DNA of 64,000 nucleotides from Blasia pusilla (Eukaryota > Marchantiophyta > Marchantiopsida > Blasiales). How positions within the stretch are numbered: position 1 is the first letter of the stretch; the number at the start of each line of letters is the position of its first letter. Shown here in pieces: positions 33,718 through 45,510 of this stretch. A model generated the notes under the pieces. That model saw nothing but the letters and a program-made list of their open reading frames with translations. It did not search any database and was not told the origin of the DNA. A program made the position numbers and the translations under genes. The stretch covers positions 23,808,001 to 23,872,000 of the forward strand of contig CM114275.1 of NCBI GenBank assembly GCA_050084515.1, written 5' to 3'.

Positions 33718-34377
33718 ATGGATCCTGAAGCGAGAGGAACGGTGCCGTTGGCGGTGCCGAGTCCGATGAGGGAGGAACGGAAGCCGAAGCAGAGATCCAA
33801 AAAAAAATGTTGTCTGTGGTGTTGCGGTGTAAGCACCGCGGTGATTATAGCGGTGGTGATTATTCTTGTCATTCTTATCTTCACTGTCTTCAAAGCGAGA
33901 GACCCTGAGCTGAGCGTGGATTCGGTGCAGCTGAGCGGCATTAGTGTCAATCTTGGCAATCTCTTCACTAATCTGAATCCGTCCGTGAATCTGTCTCTGG
34001 TGACCGAGGTCACTGTGAAGAATCGCAACTATGCGAGCTTAAAGTATCAGAACACGACGGCCTACATTTTCTACCACGGGAAGGGAATTGGTGAGACGGA
34101 TCTGGACGCAGGGGAGATCAAGGCCAGGAAGAGTGTACAGCTCACCCTACCAGTGAATGTTCGGATTACGGGTGCCCTCATCAATTCAAATCTTACGACA
34201 GATCTGGCCTCTGGGATCTTGCCAATTGGAACTCAAGTGACAATACGAGGAACTGCCAAGGTTCTCAATATTGTGAAGCTGAAGAATACTAGGGCCAACA
34301 GCTACTGCGACATCGAGATTTTCATTAGCAACCAAACCCTTAAGGATATCAATTGCAAGAACAGTTTCAAGATATGA
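33718..34377 (+). CDS. LEA_2 / NDR1-HIN1-like membrane protein
   Basis: A single-exon gene of 219 aa. The N-terminus is polar and basic (KPKQRSKKK), with a Cys cluster (CCLWCCG) that could be acylated. One hydrophobic segment, VIIAVVIILVILIFTVF, lies at about residues 41-57. A LEA_2 beta-sandwich domain follows (NLNPSVNLSLVTEVTVKNRN, then YHGKGIGETDLDAGEIKAR), ending in a TVRGT-like strand and a Cys-containing tail. Plant LEA_2/NHL proteins sit in the plasma membrane or endomembranes with the domain on the outer or lumenal side. They are linked to pathogen and drought responses, but the specific job of this one is not evident. The start is the first ATG in the frame, after a GC-rich leader. 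Confidence 0.88.
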   Translation: MDPEARGTVPLAVPSPMREERKPKQRSKKKCCLWCCGVSTAVIIAVVIILVILIFTVFKARDPELSVDSVQLSGISVNLGNLFTNLNPSVNLSLVTEVTVKNRNYASLKYQNTTAYIFYHGKGIGETDLDAGEIKARKSVQLTLPVNVRITGALINSNLTTDLASGILPIGTQVTIRGTAKVLNIVKLKNTRANSYCDIEIFISNQTLKDINCKNSFKI

Positions 34378-36309
34378 TCACTTCCGCCGGTGCCTGGACG
34401 TGTTCATACATTTGAATCTACAGCGGACTCAACTTGGCAGTGTCCCTGACGCTGCAATCTTGTGAAAGTTATTTGGTTACGAGGAAAACCTAACCGAAAG
34501 ATGTGCGCGCTGTACAACTTGTGATTTTCCCGAGACTGGAAAGCCTCTTGTCCGCTGTCAACGTGGAGGTAATCCACAACTAATTCTTTTGTCACGACAG
34601 TCGGTTGCGGCGGAGTCTCTCAAAATGGTGTCCTGGTTGTGTTTGTGAAGCGATTTCTCGTCTTTCCAGTCCTACCATCATTTAGCTATGTTATTTACTC
34701 CTAGTCATATACCGTACCTGATGAAGCGAATGCCTCATTTGTAATTAGTGAGAGAAGACACGGAGAGAACGCGTAAGACCATTTTCGGTGGATGACTTGG
34801 AAGTCACTACACGTTGCGCAATGAATCAATGATCATTTGTCTCCAAAGCCGTTAGAATATTTTCCAGCGGAGGAATTCTCTCATCTTTGTGCAAGTAACT
34901 CGGGTGGAGGACCTGGTACAATATCGGAATGTGATTCCATAGGAGAATCACATTCTGCTAATGTACAAGGGAGCTCCGTTATAGAGACGAAGGCCAAGTT
35001 TTTCGTGGAAATTGTTGTTGTCACGGATATTTCTGCACCCGGTTACCCTGTGGGAGCGCTAGTATATTCACAGTAGTTAAGAAAAACTGCCTTAGATTTC
35101 TTACCGTAGGAGAAAATTCTGGAGGTATTGAGAGAGGGCATGGCTTGACCAAGCATAAGGAGGCAGTCATAAGCCATCACCTACTTGGAAGGCTCCTCAA
35201 TAGCAAGAGAGGGTCCACATTTACGGCAAAGATTCTTTGTGAAGCTTGCGAGTCTTACAGAGTACTGAAAAGTGTACAATGTGCATCGAAGGTGTGCCCT
35301 AATGCACGAGACATATAAGTGAGCGCTCCATCTTTTAGTTACACTCACCTTCAAGACTTTTGAGTTTCGCTCTAGAACTCTGCTCATGCTCATGTGATTT
35401 TACCTGCGGTGTTTGCGTTCATTCTTTTCCATCTATGTGACGGCATCTGTCTCCTCAGGCCGTCAGTTAGGTGGTCCTCGCCTTCTATCCGATCCCCCTT
35501 ACCTGTAACTCGAGGAGAAGTCTAAGCTTCTACTTTGCTAATGCCCCGCTCCGAATGGCTACGCGAAAGCTTGCTTGATGCTTCTCTTATTGTCGCTTGG
35601 ATACTTTCTTCCCACAGGGAGCCGGTTGATTTTTAGAAAGAAAGCTTAAATTCGTCTTGCTGCTGCTGCCGCTCTTGGTCATTGAGTCGTGGGACGCGTG
35701 CACCAAATACCGGTTATCTATGTGAGACATCGTAATACGAATCTACTCGAAGTACGGATCTTCTCTATAGTCAACGTCGTGAGACACGGATTCCGACGGA
35801 AAGCTTGATCAGTGCTGCTACACTTACGAGGCGGTAGAATAGCGCGACTTCCAATCTCCACTGTGATCTTTCCAGCGGTTGCAGCTGCAGCTCTCCTGCG
35901 ATCCGCAAAAGCTCCTGTTGCTGTTCCCAAGAACCGGTCTGGCCTCCTCGAGCCTCCCTTCAAAGGTGGGCCGCGAGGTTCGTTGCAGCACCGCACAAAT
36001 GACAGTTCCCTTCACCTAAATCGACCACTTCTCCACGACCGCCACAAACAAGCGACATCAGCTCCATCGCCTCATTACCTGAACAGGAACACTGCGGGGT
36101 GGATAGCCAACAACGACCGTTCCAGATTCAGGCCACACACAAGTGACATCGGCTCCATGGCCTCATTACTCGAACGCTCGTAACAAACGCGAGTGATTAC
36201 ACCAAAAGCTTCAAAAAACTGTTGCAAATTGCACATTGTGGAGATTTCTTGCGGAAAGCGGCACTTACTTCTCCACTAAATGTTCAAATCCCCTTTCGCC
36301 CCAATCATG
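34378..36309. other. LEA_2 3' region and intergenic DNA
   Basis: 34.38-34.8 kb is probably the 3' UTR. Beyond that I see short frames only. The longest, 35812-36183 (+, 123 aa) and 35996-35718 (-), overlap each other and show no recognised domain. Confidence 0.4.
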
Positions 36310-36570
36310 TGGGTATGGTGAGGGGAGTGGAACACTCAAGCCTCCCATAGGGTGATGGTCTCTTGGGGCCGATTTCATGGACTAGAAGTTCTGGGAGTAA
36401 AAAGTTTGGCAATCCTCGCGATTGCGATGATGATGATGCTAAGGTTTTCCCTCGCACCAGAGTAAGAGTCGGGTTGAGGAGGTGGTCGGATTCGAACCTC
36501 ATGAGGTGGAAGGGGGAGATCTGACCACTGTGATATGGCCTCCTCCATATGAAGTCATGGAGCATGAAGA
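36310..36570 (-). repeat. tRNA-derived SINE-like element
   Basis: On the minus strand, a run with ATATCACAGTGGTCAGATCT resembles a Pol III A box. AGGTTCGAATCCGACC about 30-35 nt later fits the B box consensus GGTTCGANTCC. A unique body continues to about 36310. The sequence before the A box does not pair as a tRNA acceptor stem, so it is not a tRNA gene. Copy number and 3' tail are unknown. Confidence 0.45.
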
Positions 36571-37281
36571 TTTTACTCTTTCCACCGAGGAGGATGGGGG
36601 TTAACTGACTCGACTTCGGGTGCGAGGGAAGATTTTCATACACTCTTGATGAAAAATTAAACGATTCTCCCAATGAAATTATGTTATTTCAACTAAAACT
36701 ATTTGACGGAAAGTTTTGTGTGACTAGTGTAAGGATCTATACCATTACTTACGCTAGCTTCTTTTCAAAAGTATGACATGTCATTCATTTGTTAGGCTTG
36801 GTAGAAATAAATGTTTGGGCTAAAATGTTTTGGGATCAAATTTTCATCACCAAAATTATTCCATCGAAAATCTTCAACTCCGAAAGTTGGAAGATCAGAT
36901 TTCCAAGGACGAAAATTTCAACCGTGCATATTTTCATATCAGATTTTTTTTTGGGAAATATTTCACCAGATGTTGCCAACTAGTAACCTTTACGATCATA
37001 TTTATGTCTCTAAATAAAAACCGAATACCATCAACATGTTCATTAGGTTTCCATCGCAAAAAAAGGATTTGGAAAGATCTAGCACAAATATCTTTCTAGT
37101 AGTTACTACATACACCCACAAGAATTTAAAAAAAAAATGGTCGAAACTCTTTTTTTAATTATTGGACTTTCATATATTTAAAAAAAATCAACTTTATTTT
37201 TCATTTCTACTCTAGTGCGATGGAAATGAAGCAAGATTGGCTTTACAAGGGCACAAAATTAAGAAGTTTAGGTCATTACCA
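36571..37281. other. AT-rich intergenic DNA
   Basis: No gene recognised. Several overlapping short frames around 36.8-37.1 kb are low-complexity and lack domains. Confidence 0.4.
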
Positions 37282-37477
37282 TCTACATTATTATTAGAGA
37301 GTGCCTCATTGATTTGCAAACACCTCTACGTTTGACATGTGGCAACTAGGCAGCAAGAAAATGTTTCCTATTCTATGGGCAGCAATAAAATGTTTTCCAT
37401 TCTACGGGCAACAAAAAAAGAATTGTGTGCAACGACATTAGTCACTACACTCCCGGGCATGGCACGGTGCATACTAG
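37282..37477 (+). mobile_element. Mini-Helitron-like element (196 bp)
   Basis: It begins TCTACATTATTATTAGAGAG and ends CTAG at 37474-37477, followed by T. A GC-rich imperfect hairpin (CCCGGGCATGGCACGG) lies about 10 nt before the end. A TC start, hairpin then CTRR end, and an insertion between A and T match the Helitron signature. The body resembles the copies at 29763 and 29974. Confidence 0.6.
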
Positions 37478-37729
37478 TATTATGAATGGAAAACTATTTG
37501 CTTGTGCTCAAGCTATGGGTGAGACGTTTAAAGCTTTGCTTTTTGAGTGTGGCCATCTTCTCCAATCAAGGGCTAATTGTCTTTTACCATTGCATTCTTA
37601 TATTGAATTGAACATATTGGGTCTTCACTTCCTTTGAGGCATGCTTAAATTGTGGGAAATGTCATTGCTAGATCCTAAACATACTTGTTTCTTTAATTCT
37701 AGTTAATATTGTTTCCATTGTGTGTGAAA
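37478..37729. other. Spacer between mini-Helitron-like elements
   Basis: A 70-aa frame (37425-37637) overlaps the element end and shows no domain. Nothing else is recognised. Confidence 0.35.
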
Positions 37730-37889
37730 TCTATACTATTATTTGAAAGTGCACCTTTATTTTGCAAACTCATCTCCTCTTGACACTTGGTACTTTCAGC
37801 CAATAGGTTCTATGGAAATTGACTTAAGACAGTATTTGAGAATTATGAAAGTTAACTATGGGAGGTAATGTAAAGCCGTGCATCGCTAG
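37730..37889 (+). mobile_element. Second mini-Helitron-like element (160 bp)
   Basis: It begins TCTATACTATTATTTGAAAG and ends GCCGTGCATCGCTAG, followed by T. The TC and CTAG ends and a GTGC...-type 3' motif are present, although the hairpin is degraded. It resembles a segment at about 29.49-29.68 kb. Confidence 0.5.
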
Positions 37890-39269
37890 TCAGGTTTTAA
37901 GAGGTTCTCGGTTTTCTACTCCCACACATATGAGGTGCGACTTTGGTATTTCTTGATTACTCCGGCCGCCTTTTCTTTGGAGTTCTCGCATTCTCGTTTC
38001 TTCCAATTTTAAGATTTATTTTCAAAATATTTTTAATTTTCAAATTTTCATTTGAAATTATTTATGAGAGGTGACCAGATGGGTAGCCGGACAATCTCAT
38101 TTTTCCGTCCTTCTCCGTGCCTCGCTGTCCTATATTCCATTCTCTATGTCATCCATGCACGCTTTCTGTCCCCCTCGCCGCCGTAACCCTAATCACACCC
38201 TAATCAGCATCCAAACAAACCTTTGCTCTCTTGTTTTCGTGATGGGTTTTCCACCATGCATATTTATTGGGTATCGTCACCTCCTTGGAAACTTCCCACG
38301 GGGACATGCTCTAAGGAACCGAATTGCACTATTGCTAATCCCGTTTTCTCGTGAGGAAAAACGTTCGTTAACACCCTAGGTAATCTTAGGCGTCAACGAC
38401 GACTAATTCCGAGGTAATCCGGTTATTTCGTACGGAGTGAGGGGATTATCTTAAACATGTAGACGTAAGTGAGTCTTTGATTATATCCGATGATTCGATC
38501 AATGGGCTTAGGCTAAGCCCTTTGGCCACCTCAAGCGCTAATCGAGTTGAAAGAGAAGAAGATGCACTTCGATAAAAACGAGTGATGGAAAACCCATCGA
38601 GTTGAAAGCTGATGAAAATGACCTCTGTTAAGCGGTTGCGGTCGCTAGTTAATTAAGCTGTCCGAGGCCTACGCGGACGAGAAGCGGGTTGGCGATGGCG
38701 CAGGAGAAGCGGATGATGGACGTCGCAGTACAGTGCAGGACAGGAATTAATGGTCGCATATGGAGCGCATCTGTGGCTGTGTTGACCCGTGGAATCAATT
38801 GTAAAGAAAGGGGAAGGTAGAGAGAGTATGTCGGTCGGAAGATACGCTGAGGAAGGAAGCGCTGCTCGTCAGATGGTGTAGTAATGGCGATGGCTTGAAC
38901 GGAATTGGAGACCCGGAGCCGGGGGGTAGATGTTGTGGCCGTGGATTTAGGACTGGTTGGAGCAAGCGGAGTGTAGGAAAGGAGAGGAACGCTCCGAATC
39001 GGCGTTGAGTTACTCGAGTGAATGCGTGTTTGAGGAGAGAGACTGTAGAGGAGCGCTCGGAATTGCTGTTGAGTGGTTTTGATTTTGGAGGAGTGGAGAG
39101 GACACGAGAGGATTACGTGTTCAGAGTGTTGGTTCATTGATTGAGGGACGCGCAGAGGAGAGGGGATGAGGAGATGGAATAATAGGAGGCCGGGAGAAGA
39201 AGGTGAAGATGGTAAGTAGGTGGTGAATGATGTTTTTGTAGCTGGGAGGCTTTATGTGAAGAGGGGAGA
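37890..39269. other. Intergenic region and upstream region of the type I membrane protein gene
   Basis: A telo-box-like TAACCCTAA occurs at about 38184. GC content rises from about 38.6 kb toward the start codon at 39270, which suggests promoter and 5' leader. A 162-aa minus frame at 39137-38649 is Ser/Thr/Pro low-complexity and not considered real. Confidence 0.4.
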
Positions 39270-42200
39270 ATGGCGCAGATTTTTAGGGAGGAGGTTCGGA
39301 ATTGGAAGGGTTTTGCTGCTTTCGCGTGCGTCCTGGTGTTGTTTATGTTTGGTAGAGCAGCTGAGGGAAGTTCCTCGTTGAAGGTTACGGTGAGCTTGCA
39401 CGGCAGACCTACAGAAGAAGATTTTCTTTGTGAAGTCAAGAGCAGGAGTTTCGAGGGAGAGCCATCTGAGCTGAATCTTGTGCGCGAGGGGGTAGCTGTA
39501 CTCGTCTCAACCGCGGATCTGGGCGAGTTTTCCTGCTGGAGAATAGGTCAGCAGCTCGGTGTTCCTGCATCTGTGGAGGTGTTGGAAGATCTAAGTAAGC
39601 AGATCCAAGCGTTATCTTTGACAAGGAAGGGGCGAGACAGTGAAGTAGAGCCCGAAAGAACAAGACGGTTGCATTTTCGATCTCTGTTGACATCCGGGGG
39701 AGATCAAGCTACCCTAGACTCCGTTACCAAGAAGAACAACACTCACAAGGTACTAAAGGAGTCCCTCATTCGACGTCCACCTTAGAGTGAGTTGTCGAGG
39801 GCGTCTGGCGGCTTTGAATCGAACTGACTTTGAAAAACACTGCATCTCTTGTGGAACAGTGAGGGAATGGAAAGAATGAATTATTAAAATCCTTCAGGGT
39901 CCGATCACATCCAAGGGCCAAGGGAGAACACATTCCTCCCAACTCCATACTGTGGACGAATGCCCAAGGCATTTGCATACTTGGGCAACCTCAGCAGTAT
40001 AGATTGTGTACTTGTTGTAAAATTTCTCTTTGGTTTTGGTGAATTCGTCTTTTTGGCAGTCTGTAAAGGAGATGAGGTAAGACTTCTATTAGATGCAGGC
40101 CATGTGGAAGATTTTGACTGATCTTTGTCTGACACAAAGGGGTTCAATTCATCAGCAAGCTTTCTTGTAGTTTCTTGTGGCTCCTAGAGGTGACCAAAGT
40201 AATTTTCATACTGCAATTGTAAGCTATAGAAATGTATCTGTATCCATTCTTGGACAAATTCAATCTTCGACTGAGTCTTATGATTCGGCTTAAGTAACAA
40301 GTGCATCGAGCGAGTCAACTTGAACTTGATTTTAGCATCATTCATGAGTTTCACCCTCCCCCCTCAAATCCTGGGGTCAAGCGCTAAGCCCCGCAATCTT
40401 GGGGGCTTTCTGATCCTGTATATGCCCCGAGGAAAGTCAGGAAGCAGCTTGGTATTGTCATGAACGACCATGCGATTGTTTACAAATACGATTTTTCTTC
40501 ACATATCTCGTAATGCTGATATTATAGACTAACAGGGTCCTTGTGAAGAGGCTGTGGGACAACTTGTCCATATACTTTTTTCATGTAGTTTTAAGGTGAG
40601 GCTATCTTCTCCACACTGCTTGTCTATGCTTCCTGACCATTTTCTTGCAATTATACAGACCAGCAGCACAAATGGGACCATGATTGGATCATCGAAGAAA
40701 GATCTTGGAGAGCCTGCAACAAATGGGACTGTGGACACACCATCTGAGAAGGCTGGTCCCACCAAAAACAATACTGACACTTCCCATAAGGAAGATCTAC
40801 CAAAGACAGAGGATGTCCTGCCTAAGCAAACAACCAATTCTAAAAATCAAACTTCTGGGCAGGATGTACCATCAAACCCTTTGAATGAGTCTGGTGCACA
40901 CCAGCATTCGAGCGATGATAATAGGTACAATGTCTGTGGAGATGGCAATAAGCTTTTCACTCAACTGCAGACTACCGGAGATGGTAAATTACACATCTCT
41001 TTTGCTTTCACTTTTTCTGTAATACTCATGTGCAGTATGTAATAGGAGAATGGGGTATCATTGAAGAGGAGTTAGGTTGAAGATAGGAGTCTTGTGCATC
41101 AGTTGGTTCAGTTCTTGTGATTTAGTTTGGCTTACTTGCTCATCCCATTAAACAGTGTGCCAGACTACTCTTGAAGTGGGGTTGGTTGAGCTCTCTGGGA
41201 TCCTTAGTGGAGGGTTTGTGTGAAGGGGTTTCGTCACTTTATTTGTAACCTCATGGTGTTATCAGTATGCAGTGTCTCCTCGTTTGAGCTGACGAAGTTT
41301 TCCAAGTAAAAATGGGAAGAGATAGTTTCTCTAAGGCTCCTGTTATCTTTCTATTCAATGTGAATCTCTCACTGGTTTTATTTTCTTGTTAATTATTTTC
41401 AGCTTCAGATGCACAAGGGAGGCTTTGACAAATGTACCTGTGCAGAGATAATTTCAATAGTTCATACATTTATCCTTAATCTTAGGTCCAAACAGTTCAG
41501 ACTCTGTTCAAGCCAAACTCAGGAAAAATCATGGTGTATGATTAGTTGTTGTTACAGTAGAAGCATATGTGAGCAAAAGTATGATACACTGACAAGTAGA
41601 AGATTGTGATGTCTTCGATCAGGAAACCAGGTATTGACATTATCTCTGCGTAACGATGGTGATGGATCTCTGGACATTGAAATCAAGACACCCGATGGTC
41701 TCATGGCTGATCCGTCAGAGGTGCATTTGAATAAAGGAGACACTTCAAGGAAGGTAATGAAGCCTCAAACATCTCAACAGAACAGGTCTTTTAATAGCAC
41801 ATGAGTGTTTTTGTACTTCTGGAGAATGCCTGTAGTTTTGGAGTGGATTGCGAAATAGAATACCCAATGAGTCTAGAGAGCTGATTTTGACCATTTTGTT
41901 CAACGGAATGAGATAAAAGGTCATACCTTAAATGTTGAAGCAACAGAATTAAACAAAATATCACACCTTGAATTACGTATTCTCAAGATTCAAATCTTGG
42001 GGGGAAAGGGGCGGAGGGAAGCGAAGGGGGGACTTGCTTCATTTCGCACGTCAAATATTCCATGGTCAGTCTCATTGCTCAATGGCAGCTCGTCATCACC
42101 AGCCTTTGTCTTATGAAACCCTATTTAACGCTGTTTCATTTGTGACTCTCACATTAAACCAATGGGCATGATTTTGAGAAAGTGACACCATATATGGACT

Positions 42201-43634
42201 GACTCTTTGCACAAACTTTGGATACACTCCTCACAGGCTTGGGTGAAACCCTCTGTTCATTCAGCCTCATCATCAATTCCCTCGTAAGCTGGATAAGCCT
42301 CATGTTATTGGCCTACATCAATAGTGGAAGATGTCTCAGGTTGTTCTCTAAGAGACCGGTCAACCTTCATGACAATTCATCTCTATATTGAGAGAATTGA
42401 CGCTAACTTGAGTTCCTACCCTGTGAGGGTTTCATCTTCACCTCATAGGTTCTTCCCTTCATAGCTCTCTGTTGGAATTGCTTCAGAACCTTCCTGTGAA
42501 CCGACTATGTTATCCCTTATGAACTTCCCTGCTGGAGGTTCTCCGACTCTGCATTCTTCCAGAAACTTATCTCATCAGAGCTTCTTCTATTCTCTTACAA
42601 ATGGGGTTTTCCAGGAAGCCAAGTTTCAGAAATATAATGGGGCCATATCTTCAGACTTATTACACGGCTATTTGCTAACAGTGTGGAGATCTAGGGGAGC
42701 GTGAAGGGGCCCTGGTGGCTTCCAGAGCTTCATGGGCAGCACACAATCCTCCAAACTTATCCAGCTTACAAGGGAATTGATGATGCTACCTCCTCACTAC
42801 TATTATGTTGTCCTTGGCTTATGGGTGAAGACCTAGAGAGCTTCCTCTTTGCCAAGATAGCCGAAGTAATACGTCTGAGGATATCTGACCTAAACGGCTT
42901 TCCTGCAAAACCTGTCTAGGACCCGCGCTTACTTGTTCAGCCTTTGTTTTGGACCCAGGTTGGAACACGCCAGTATAATCCAGGACATTCAGGGCAGAAT
43001 TTTGATGATTTTGTTGATGAAGACAGTGGATAACGTCCATCTCTGTTTGATAGTACTGCAGGGGTCACCTGTTGAAAGAAGATGAAGATGAGGTTAAGAG
43101 GTTGGCTCATTTGCTCTCACTTGTTTGCAGGTCAACATCACTGTAGTGGACGAAGACGAAGCAAAGCACAATAAGTTGATAATACGCATCTCTTCTAGTG
43201 AAGGTGAATGTGTTGTACCAATCAACAAAGAGGTTTTTGGATTCTCAGGTTCACAACCATTTTTTGACCGATTCACTATGCCGACTGCCATCACACCGAG
43301 AATGGGAATTGCAATGTTTCTGTTCACAATGTGTCTTTTGGGAGGATTCATCCTTTGGTGCACATGGTCTAGGTGGGGTCACCGAGAAGTGAGCCACAGT
43401 TATCAAGAACTAGAGATGACATTACCGAGTGCAGAACGCTCTCCATCATTTGCCCAAAAGGAGGGGAAAGCAGCTGAATCGGGGGATGAGGGGTGGGATG
43501 GAGTGTGGGACGACAGCTGGGAAGACACAGAAGCAGCAAGGTCCTCTTCCAGGCTGATACCAAATCTATCAGCTAAAGGCTTAGCTGCCAGAAGATCAAA
43601 CAAGGACGGTTGGGATAACTCCTGGGAAGACTGA
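39270..43634 (+). CDS. Type I single-pass membrane protein with acidic Trp-rich cytosolic tail (DUF7356-like?)
   Basis: Four exons join in phase: 39270-39749, 40659-40983, 41623-41753 and 43131-43634, giving 479 aa. Splice sites are GT-AG throughout. A signal peptide (AAFACVLVLFMFGRAAEG) precedes a lumenal or outer region. A Ser/Thr/Asn-rich linker with several N-glycosylation sequons follows in exon 2. Exons 3-4 form a beta-rich domain (GNQVLTLSLRNDGDGSLDIE, then VNITVVDEDEAKHNKLIIRI). A transmembrane helix (MGIAMFLFTMCLLGGFILW) leads to a tail with the repeated GWDGVWDDSWED and GWDNSWED. From memory this resembles uncharacterised plant DUF7356-type proteins. The reaction or role is unknown. 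The 1.4-kb last intron could hide a further exon. Confidence 0.75.
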
Positions 43635-44710
43635 ATTGGTGGGCAGACATTCGACCATCACTTTGGGGACTATTGAACACTAATGATATTGGTGAACTTT
43701 ACTGGTGCTGGATTCAGTGGCCTGAAGAGGGGAAGAGGGACGGAGTGAGTGAGTGAGTTTTCTAGACATCGTAGAGTGTAAATAACCGAAACAGTAGAGC
43801 AACACAAATCACCAATGTGGTAGGCCCGGAGTCTTGACTTTCAGGCAGTTCCAAACGTTTTAGCTGTAGCAGACAACGCAGACCTGGGTTCCATTCAAAT
43901 TGAGTAGTGCATTGTGGTGTGAATTATCATTATTTCTGGCACATGTCATCTCCAGGAATCCTGATGCGATAATTGGAAAGTCGCAGTCTATAATTGCAAT
44001 TTCACCATTTGCGGATGTGACCGTAATTTCATTTCACTTCAAGCCAACCTTCGTGATTGCTGTCAGACTTGCATTCACTTGCGGATAGGATTGACCTCTG
44101 ACTATCGTCGATTCTCCTTTACATGTCGGAGTCTGGAAGGAAGGAGGCCTTGAGCAAAGGGACCTTACTTACTTCGTTAGCTGTGTACACAGAATTGGAC
44201 GGTAGTGTTTGTTCGATTCGGAGGGGTCCCACTTCACCATTCTGATTTCACAGTCGCCGCCATTACTCATAGTGAGTACATGTCGAAAGCTTCGCATGTT
44301 TAGGGTTGTCTGACCTAATCCAGTTGACGAGGACATGAAGACTTCCAAAGTTTTTGTACGCCACTCCCACAGGTATCTGGATCTTGATCTGTACTCCTTC
44401 CACAGGGGTTACAGATCAATATCCAGCACAGAGGCTATAACGCAAAGATAGGATTCGACCCTCTGGATTCTTCGAGGGTGCAGGTACTGGTCAGAATCCA
44501 CTGGAATAGACCTCGTTGCAGTGTGTGTTGGGTGATGGAGGTTTCAGTGGAATTCCGAGGGCCTCATCTCATGGCACATTAGACACTGCCTAGGCAGCCG
44601 TGCAAGTACCCACCACATGCCTCATTTACAACCACCCGCGGTTGTCACATGTCGAGCTAACATTTACAGCTAGCGGACTCTTTCCTCAGCATTCTGTGTA
44701 TTTTCCTGTA

Positions 44711-44798
44711 CCCATTTTTCTGACTACATTTCAGCAAGAGTAACAAACCCCAAACCCATTCTTCTGACTACACTTCAGCAACAGTTACAAACCCCAAA
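44711..44798. repeat. Tandem repeat, 44-bp period, two copies
   Basis: CCCATTTTTCTGACTACATT at 44711 and CCCATTCTTCTGACTACACT at 44755 each lead into CAGCAA.AGT.ACAAACCCC. Confidence 0.75.
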
Positions 44799-45285
44799 CT
44801 CCACAGGTTGAACCATCTCAACACCAATCTGACAGCCCCAGGCTCGCGGATCCTTCATGATCAGGACTTCTTCGTGCAATAACTACTTTAATCTGGACCA
44901 GTCTCGGTGAATGAACAATCCACGACACTTTTCTCAGGATAATTTCCTGTGCTGAAGTGATTACGACCTCATGATTCCAAGGGTGCTTTCGTATTTTCAC
45001 ATGCAAGCTCCGTGCGTGAGTCGCCACGTTCCGACAGCGCATGACTTAAAATTGCGAGTAGAATCAGGTGTAAGCGGACATCTAAAATATTGAGGGGACA
45101 CGGATTCAAACGTACGGCACTTACACCTCGAGCCGAGAATCCATGAGCACATCGTTGAGCTAGTGAGAATACAACAAAACTATACACATAAGTGGTAATT
45201 TAAATATTTCACGAGGTTATTATCATAGCTTACAGCTTCGTTCCAAGGAAAACGAAATTGTTACGGATATGTCTAGATTTTCCAT

Positions 45286-45510
45286 TGAAGGGCTTCACTG
45301 TTGAGCAAAATCAATGAAAATCATCAGGATCCTCCAAGGAAAAGATGAGGAAGTGCTCGGCCATGAAGGGCTTCAATGGTCAGCAAGATCAATAAAAATC
45401 ATAAGCATCCTCCAAGGAAAGGATAAACGCCATCAGCAATGAAGGGCTTCACTGGTCGACAAGATCAGTAAAAAAATCATCAGGATCCTCCAAGGAAAAG
45501 ACCACGACGT
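45286..45510. repeat. Tandem repeat, about 76-78-bp period, three copies
   Basis: TGAAGGGCTTCA occurs at 45286, 45364 and 45440. Each is followed by an AAAATCAT..GCATCCTCCAAGGAAA-type stretch. Confidence 0.75.

Noticed and set aside
33228-34028. 266-aa open frame on the minus strand
   Set aside because: It overlaps the LEA_2 gene on the other strand and lacks any domain. Antisense opening of a GC-rich coding region explains it.
35718-36183. Opposed 92-aa and 123-aa frames
   Set aside because: They overlap on opposite strands, show no domain and have no splice partners.
36470-36560. Possible tRNA gene on the minus strand
   Set aside because: The A and B box-like motifs are present, but the acceptor and anticodon stems do not form. 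A SINE-like origin fits better.
38649-39137. 162-aa minus frame with many Ser/Thr/Pro
   Set aside because: Low-complexity composition, no domain, no splice support; lies in the probable promoter/leader of the gene at 39270.
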